The position numbers and the translations under genes are program-made. Positions 43,127 to 47,313 of a stretch of 47,313 bases of DNA are shown here, one piece after another (within the stretch, counting starts at the first letter, position 1; each line of letters starts with the position of its first letter). The notes under the pieces were generated by a model, which was given only the letters and a program-made list of their open reading frames with translations, was not told where the DNA came from and ran no database searches. Source of the stretch: Gemmata massiliana (GTDB lineage: Bacteria > Planctomycetota > Planctomycetia > Gemmatales > Gemmataceae); NCBI GenBank assembly GCA_000531095.1, contig HG799468.1, positions 134,036 to 181,348 of the forward strand, read 5' to 3'.

Positions 43127-44416
43127 ATGTCACAAGTCACTCGCCGTTCGTTCCTTCGGGCGTCCGCCGCGGGCGGAACGTTCCTCGCGCTTCCCGCACT
43201 CACGTACCGGTCCGCGCTCCTGGCCGACGACAAACCGAGCGAAACCGTCCGCGTCGCGTGCGTCGGCGTGGGCAACCAGGGCACGGGGAACATGAAGGCG
43301 ATTCGGAAGAACGTCATCGCGGTGTGCGACGTGGATCAGGGGCACCTCGCGTCGGCCGCGAAGGAACTGGAAAAGAGCAACACGAAGGTCGCGACGTTCG
43401 ACGATTACCGCAAGATCCTGGAGAGTAAGGACATCGACGCGGTGCTGTGTACCACGCCGGACCACTGGCACGCGCTCGTCACCATTGATTCGTGCAAAGC
43501 GGGCAAGGACGTGTACTGCGAAAAGCCCCTGACCCTCGTCGTGACCGAGGGACGCGCAATGGTGAAGGCCGCACGCGACAACAAGCGGATCGTGCAGACC
43601 GGCAGCCAACAGCGCTCCGGGAAAGAGTTCCGGCAAGCGTGCGAACTGGTGCGGAACAACGCGCTCGGCAAAGTGAAAGAGGTGAAGGTCGGGCTACCGG
43701 GGCCGAACTGGGTAGACCGCGCGAAGAAGCCAGTGCCGGACGGTCCCGCGCCTGCCGCGCTCGACTACGACCGCTGGCTCGGGCCGGCGCCGGAGCGCCC
43801 GTTCAACGCGAACCGCGTGCACTACCTGTTCCGGTTCTTCTGGGACTACTCGGGCGGTCAACAGACGAATTTCGGCGCGCACGACCTCGACATCACGCAG
43901 TGGGCGCTCGGGATGGACGACAGCGGACCGACCACGATCGAGGGCACCGCAACCTTCAACGCGGACAAGTGGTTCGAGACCCCCGAAACGGCCAAGCAAA
44001 CGTTCACCTATGCAAACGGCGTCCGGGTTCACTGCACGCTCGGTAAAGGCGGGAACCCCGGCGGTGTGACGTTCGAGTGCGAGAAGGGAACGATCTACGT
44101 GAAGCGCGGGTCGCTCACCGTGACGATGAACGGAGAGAAGGTCGAGAAGCCCTACGAACTGCCGACCGGCGACACGAAGCTCTATGTGAGCGCGAACCAT
44201 CACCAGAACTGGCTCGACTGCATCAAGAGCCGCAAGTTGCCGATCTGTGACGTGGAGATCGGCCACCGCAGCGCGACCGTGTGCCACCTGGGAAACATCG
44301 CGATCCGCACCGGGCGGAAGATCACCTGGGACGCGAAGGCAGAAACGATCGTCGGCGACAAGGACGCTGCGGCGATGCTCACGAAAGAGTACCGCAAGCC
44401 GTGGGCGCTGAGCTGA
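43127..44416 (+). CDS. Gfo/Idh/MocA family oxidoreductase, Tat-exported
   Basis: A 429-residue enzyme with a twin-arginine leader ('[20 protein letters not shown]'), hence folded before export, as is common in planctomycetes. The Rossmann part has '[19 protein letters not shown]' and '[18 protein letters not shown]'. The sugar-dehydrogenase signature '[20 protein letters not shown]' and '[18 protein letters not shown]' follows, with the catalytic Lys of the EKP motif. Likely acts on a sugar or inositol; the exact substrate cannot be told. I start at the ATG at 43127 because the open frame to 42968 overlaps the palindrome. The end is followed by several hairpins. Confidence 0.9.
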   Translation: MSQVTRRSFLRASAAGGTFLALPALTYRSALLADDKPSETVRVACVGVGNQGTGNMKAIRKNVIAVCDVDQGHLASAAKELEKSNTKVATFDDYRKILESKDIDAVLCTTPDHWHALVTIDSCKAGKDVYCEKPLTLVVTEGRAMVKAARDNKRIVQTGSQQRSGKEFRQACELVRNNALGKVKEVKVGLPGPNWVDRAKKPVPDGPAPAALDYDRWLGPAPERPFNANRVHYLFRFFWDYSGGQQTNFGAHDLDITQWALGMDDSGPTTIEGTATFNADKWFETPETAKQTFTYANGVRVHCTLGKGGNPGGVTFECEKGTIYVKRGSLTVTMNGEKVEKPYELPTGDTKLYVSANHHQNWLDCIKSRKLPICDVEIGHRSATVCHLGNIAIRTGRKITWDAKAETIVGDKDAAAMLTKEYRKPWALS

Positions 44417-44423
44417 TTGGGGG

Positions 44424-44849
44424 ATGAGTAGTTCGCAGGGTGCGCCTGTTTGTCCCCAGGGTGCGCGTCTGCGCCGCGACCCTGGGCTGAGGAATCTAAC
44501 CCCGTTGGGGTACAAGCATTGGTTGTGCGGGCGCCTGTGGCTGGCGCCCGCGCCCTACGCCCCACCGCCCTGGCGGGCGGGGTTCACCCATAACATGGCC
44601 GAGACATCCTTTGTCAATGGTGCCTCAACCTGGCGCAACAGGCGAACCCCGCCCGCCAGGGCGGTGGGTGATGTCCACGTGCAGCCGGTCGCTTGCCCAT
44701 GTTGCGGCGCAGGCGCACCCCGGAACAAACGGGCGCCCCCTGGGGAACCCGCGGCCCGAAGCCGCGGGCGCCGATTGACCAGTTCCGGCCCGCCCGGTAC
44801 GATCAACTTTGCGAATACCGTTCATTTTCTTGATTCCATCGCGGACCCG
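44424..44849. repeat. hairpin-rich intergenic region upstream of hisF
   Basis: The gap between the oxidoreductase gene and hisF is packed with inverted repeats. CCAGGGT...ACCCTGG lies at ~44457-44488. GCGGGCGCC...GGCGCCCGC lies at 44527-44551. The 28-bp palindrome arms lie at 44561-44589 and 44642-44669 (same family as at 20401). CCCGCGG...CCGCGGG lies at ~44748-44768. No coding gene is supported; the frame running from 44424 into hisF is leader. These structures could end the oxidoreductase transcript. Confidence 0.8.
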
Positions 44850-45635
44850 ATGTTCACAAAGCGGATCATTCCTTGCCTCGACGTGGATCGCGGGCGCGTG
44901 GTGAAGGGGACGAATTTCGTTGGCCTGCGCGACGCGGGCGACCCGGTCGAGGTCGCCCGGCGGTACGACGAGCAGGGCGCGGACGAGCTCGTGTTCCTCG
45001 ACATTTCGGCGAGCCACGAGGGGCGCGCGATCATGCTGGACATGGTGCGCCGCGTGGCGGAACAGATCTTCATGCCGTTTACCGTCGGCGGCGGCATCCG
45101 GACCATTGAGGACGCGACGCAGCTCATCCAGGCGGGCGCGGAGAAGGTCAGCCTGAACTCGGCTGCGGTAAAGACCCCCGAACTCATCGCCGAGGTGAGC
45201 CGCAAGTTCGGCACCTGCGCGACCGTTGTGAACATCGACCCCAAGCGCCGACCGCGGCCCGACGGTTCGGGCGATATGTTCTTCGAGGTCCACATTAACG
45301 GCGGGCGCGTGTCGACCGGCCTGGACGCGGTCGAATGGGCGCGGCGAGTGGTCGAACTCGGCGCCGGCGAGATCGTGCTCACCTCAATGGATGCGTACGG
45401 CACGAAGAACGGGTACGACCTCCCGTTGCTCGAAGCCCGTAATAACTTCGTATAGCATACATTATACGAAGTTAGCGGCGGGGCCGGGCACCCGGAGCAC
45501 ATGCGACTCGCGTTCGGGGCCGGCGCGGACGCGGCCCTGGCCGCGAGTATCTTCCACTACAACGAACACTCGATCCCCGACACCAAGGCGTATCTCGCGG
45601 AGCGGGGCGTACCGGTGCGGATCGCCCGTGCCTGA
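44850..45635 (+). CDS. hisF: imidazole glycerol phosphate synthase cyclase subunit HisF (interrupted in this sequence)
   Basis: HisF makes imidazole glycerol phosphate and AICAR from PRFAR with ammonia from HisH (histidine pathway). The barrel signature is clear: '[19 protein letters not shown]' with the catalytic Asp, '[19 protein letters not shown]', '[17 protein letters not shown]', and '[19 protein letters not shown]' with the second catalytic Asp. The frame then runs into foreign bases (45438-45474) that give a TAG at 45453. After these it resumes in the same frame with '[20 protein letters not shown]' and '[12 protein letters not shown]', to the TGA at 45633. About eleven codons expected there (the strand before SGGAG) are missing. 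The true gene is almost certainly intact, ~255 residues. Confidence 0.93.
45438..45474. other. loxP-containing 454 paired-end linker remnant
   Basis: The bases consist of CGTA, then the 13-bp arm ATAACTTCGTATA (45442-45454), the spacer GCATACAT (45455-45462) and the opposite arm TATACGAAGTTA (45463-45474). Only the last T of loxP is missing. The four extra leading bases, CGTA, also occur in the 454 Titanium paired-end linker as I remember it. This is library contamination in the assembly, not a natural element. Confidence 0.93.
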
Positions 45636-45710
45636 TCGCGCGAAATGCCCGGCGGCGAGCGCCGTCCAATTCATGCCTCTCGAATTTGCTGAATCAAGGA
45701 GTTCCTTTCG

Positions 45711-46910
45711 ATGCCTCCTGCGACACCAGCTTCACCCCCGCCCGCCCCGGCGCCCTACGTTCCCATCCCGATCAACTCCCCGGAACCGGGCCTGAAGGTC
45801 GCCGCGACCGTGGCCGGTGAACCGCAAATCAATCAGTTGTTCCGCACAGTGATGCTGCACAAAGGGTCCGACCTTCACTTGAAGGCCGGGCTACCCGGGA
45901 TGATGCGGCTCCGCGGCGTGATTCAGAAGATGAACACGCCCGTACTCACGCAGGAAACGCTCGAAAAGCTCATCTACCCGATCTTGCGTGAGAAGGACAA
46001 GAAGGTTCTCGACGACACCGGCGGCGCAGACTTCGCGCACGTCATCGGGAACGACGAGGCGCGCTACCGCGTGAACCTGCTGAAGCAGCGCGGGCGGTTC
46101 GCGATGGTCGCGCGACTCGTGAACCAGAGCATCCCGACGTTCGAGAAACTCGGGCTGCCGGCCACGATCGAAAAGCTGTGCCACTTCGAGCAGGGCATGG
46201 TGCTGCTCGCGGGCGTGACCGGGTCCGGTAAATCGACCACGATCGCGTCGATGCTGGACTACATGAACGCGAACGAAGCGCTCCACATTCTCACGATCGA
46301 AGACCCGATCGAGTTCGTGTTCACGGACAAGATGTCGATCGTGAACCAGCGCGAGGTGTTCCTGGACGTATGCGACTGGCACACCGCACTCAAGCACGCG
46401 GTCCGCGAAGACCCGGACGTGATCCTCGTGGGCGAAATGCGCGACTCGGAGACGTTCGAGGCGGCGGTCCACGCGGCGGAAACGGGTCACGTCGTGTTCG
46501 GGACGATCCACGCCTCGAACGCCTATAGCACGGTGGACCGCATTCTGGGGCTGTTCCCGCCGAGCCAGCACGGGGCGGTGCGCCAGTCACTCGTGTTCAA
46601 CCTGCGGGCGGTGGTGGCGCAAAAGCTCGTGCCGTCGTGCATCCCGGGCGTGCAGCGGGTGCCGACGAACGAGATCATGATCGTGAACCCGAGTATCCGC
46701 GACATCATCCTGAAGGCCCAGGACGCGAAGCTCCTGGACGCGATCCGCGCGTTCTACAACGAAGGCATGATGGACTTCAACAAGAACCTCGAAGACCTGT
46801 GCCTCGGCGGGCGCATCGACAAGGCGACCGCGCTCGAGTTCTCGCCCAACCCGGAACAGCTCCGCATGGCCCTCAAGGGCATCAAGGTCGCCGCCAGCGG
46901 CCTGGTGTAG
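45711..46910 (+). CDS. pilT: PilT-type twitching/retraction ATPase (type IV pilus)
   Basis: A 399-residue hexameric secretion ATPase of the PilT kind. After a Pro-rich N-terminus (~1-40) come the PilT N-domain ('SDLHLKAGLPGMMRLRG'), Walker A 'GVTGSGKSTTIASML' (~171-178), the Asp box 'ILTIEDPIEFVF', Walker B 'EDPDVILVGEMRDSETFEAA', and the His box 'HAAETGHVVFGTIHASNAYS'. In PilT the C-terminal 'AGLIGEM' is usual; here 'VPTNEIMIVNPSIRDII' takes that place, so the assignment to the PilT rather than PilB/GspE branch rests on length and the N-domain. No other pilus gene is in the window. Confidence 0.88.
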   Translation: MPPATPASPPPAPAPYVPIPINSPEPGLKVAATVAGEPQINQLFRTVMLHKGSDLHLKAGLPGMMRLRGVIQKMNTPVLTQETLEKLIYPILREKDKKVLDDTGGADFAHVIGNDEARYRVNLLKQRGRFAMVARLVNQSIPTFEKLGLPATIEKLCHFEQGMVLLAGVTGSGKSTTIASMLDYMNANEALHILTIEDPIEFVFTDKMSIVNQREVFLDVCDWHTALKHAVREDPDVILVGEMRDSETFEAAVHAAETGHVVFGTIHASNAYSTVDRILGLFPPSQHGAVRQSLVFNLRAVVAQKLVPSCIPGVQRVPTNEIMIVNPSIRDIILKAQDAKLLDAIRAFYNEGMMDFNKNLEDLCLGGRIDKATALEFSPNPEQLRMALKGIKVAASGLV

Positions 46911-46936
46911 TTCTTTCGTTAATCGGCAACTCGAAG

Positions 46937-46961
46937 TCCGCGACGGACGCGCCGTCGCGGA
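46937..46961. terminator. hairpin after the PilT gene
   Basis: A 10-bp perfect stem (TCCGCGACGG at 46937-46946 with CCGTCGCGGA at 46952-46961) around a 5-nt loop, 27 nt after the PilT stop. TTCC follows, no long T run. Placed between convergent genes, so it may serve both. Confidence 0.6.
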
Positions 46962-46965
46962 TTCC

Positions 46966-47202
46966 TCACCGTTCCGAAATGTTTATTACCCTAAACGCTG
47001 TGGGATTGCGCCCCTTGATCGCGACTCCAGCCGATTGAAGGCACCTGTTTGCGGCGTCGGTAACGGACTTCCCTTCGGGCGGTGTACCGACAATCCGGGT
47101 GGCATTCTGACCGTCGACACGGAACAGTGTCACGACGTCCAACTCGCGGTACGCGGCAACTTCTCCGAAGGTTCTATCCCCACGCACCTTGACCGTTTGC
47201 AA
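46966..47202 (-). CDS. incomplete or frameshifted hypothetical protein at the window edge
   Basis: An open frame of 78 residues from a TTG at 47202 to the stop at 46966. The sequence 'TVKVRGDRTFGEVAAYRELD' and 'TPPEGKSVTDAANRCLQSAG' looks like a real protein, and codon use is normal. The reading stays open upstream to ~47241 ('AFQQTGPKPTPTD...') and then meets an in-frame TGA. The true gene is probably longer, with its start beyond a possible one-base error or the window edge. No family recognised. Confidence 0.45.
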   Translation of the reverse strand: MQTVKVRGDRTFGEVAAYRELDVVTLFRVDGQNATRIVGTPPEGKSVTDAANRCLQSAGVAIKGRNPTAFRVINISER

Positions 47203-47313
47203 GTCGGTAGGTGTAGGCTTCGGACCCGTCTGCTGGAACGCCTTAATGCAGGATCATGGCTGAGGTTTTGGCAATGTGGGGTGGAGCGTGCAGCCGTAGT
47301 AGTCGCACGCTCG

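Noticed and set aside
45438..45474. a natural recombination site (phage P1-like loxP) or an engineered insertion in hisF
   Set aside because: The flanking bases match a commercial linker, no recombinase gene or second site was seen, and HisF continues in frame around it with a short native piece missing. Contamination explains this better.

Overview
The window looks like a chromosomal piece of a planctomycete of the Gemmata type (family Gemmataceae). It is GC-rich, and it carries several families I know mainly from that phylum: a BBP7-type outer-membrane barrel protein, a DUF1501 protein, a DUF1559 prepilin-like protein beside a small lipoprotein, an ECF sigma factor fused to a membrane-anchored tail, a Tat-exported Gfo/Idh/MocA oxidoreductase and a Hanks-type kinase. 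This is inference from gene content; no rRNA or other taxonomic marker was seen.

Layout. Positions 1-9.7 kb hold regulatory and housekeeping genes: clpS, an FHA-GAF-SpoIIE phosphatase, an ECF sigma/anti-sigma pair (sigma gene frameshifted), a secreted protein, a BBP7 barrel protein, hemB, and a coupled pair containing a sigma-region-4-like protein. From 9.8 to 24 kb every gene is on the + strand. rtcA is followed by a radical-SAM-type protein, a translationally coupled unknown, several small proteins, a soluble Ycf46-like AAA+ protease with an intact M41 (FtsH-type) zinc site, and two giant paralogous proteins of about 1,150-1,195 residues. I read this block as an FtsH-centred 'ternary' NTP-dependent conflict-type system, as described computationally for social or multicellular bacteria (recalled from memory), and it is the most interesting system here. 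From 24 to 33.5 kb are mostly minus-strand accessory genes (DUF1264, MFS transporter, zinc metallopeptidase, DUF2237, hydrolase, malate dehydrogenase, DUF1559 and a lipoprotein) plus a DUF1501 gene. From 34 to 38.4 kb lies a metabolic run: gapA, pgk, accD and a protein kinase. From 38.8 kb to the end are an ECF sigma fusion, rsmE with a tiny upstream gene, a lipoprotein, an oxidoreductase, hisF, a PilT-type ATPase and an incomplete small reading frame.

Two features concern the sequence itself. First, hisF is interrupted at 45438-45474 by a stretch equal to a loxP core plus flanking bases. It matches the linker used in 454 Titanium paired-end libraries as I remember it. The gene resumes in frame afterwards, so this is almost certainly assembly contamination and not biology. 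The one-base frameshift in the ECF sigma gene at about 3343 fits the same sequencing chemistry. Second, the intergenic spaces contain at least six kinds of long inverted repeats. One 30-bp palindrome occurs three times with a compensated base change, one 'CGGATGAAC' palindrome three times, and one 28-bp palindrome at two sites. They sit at operon borders and between co-oriented genes, including between gapA and pgk.

No tRNA, rRNA, CRISPR array, complete insertion sequence or prophage was recognised.
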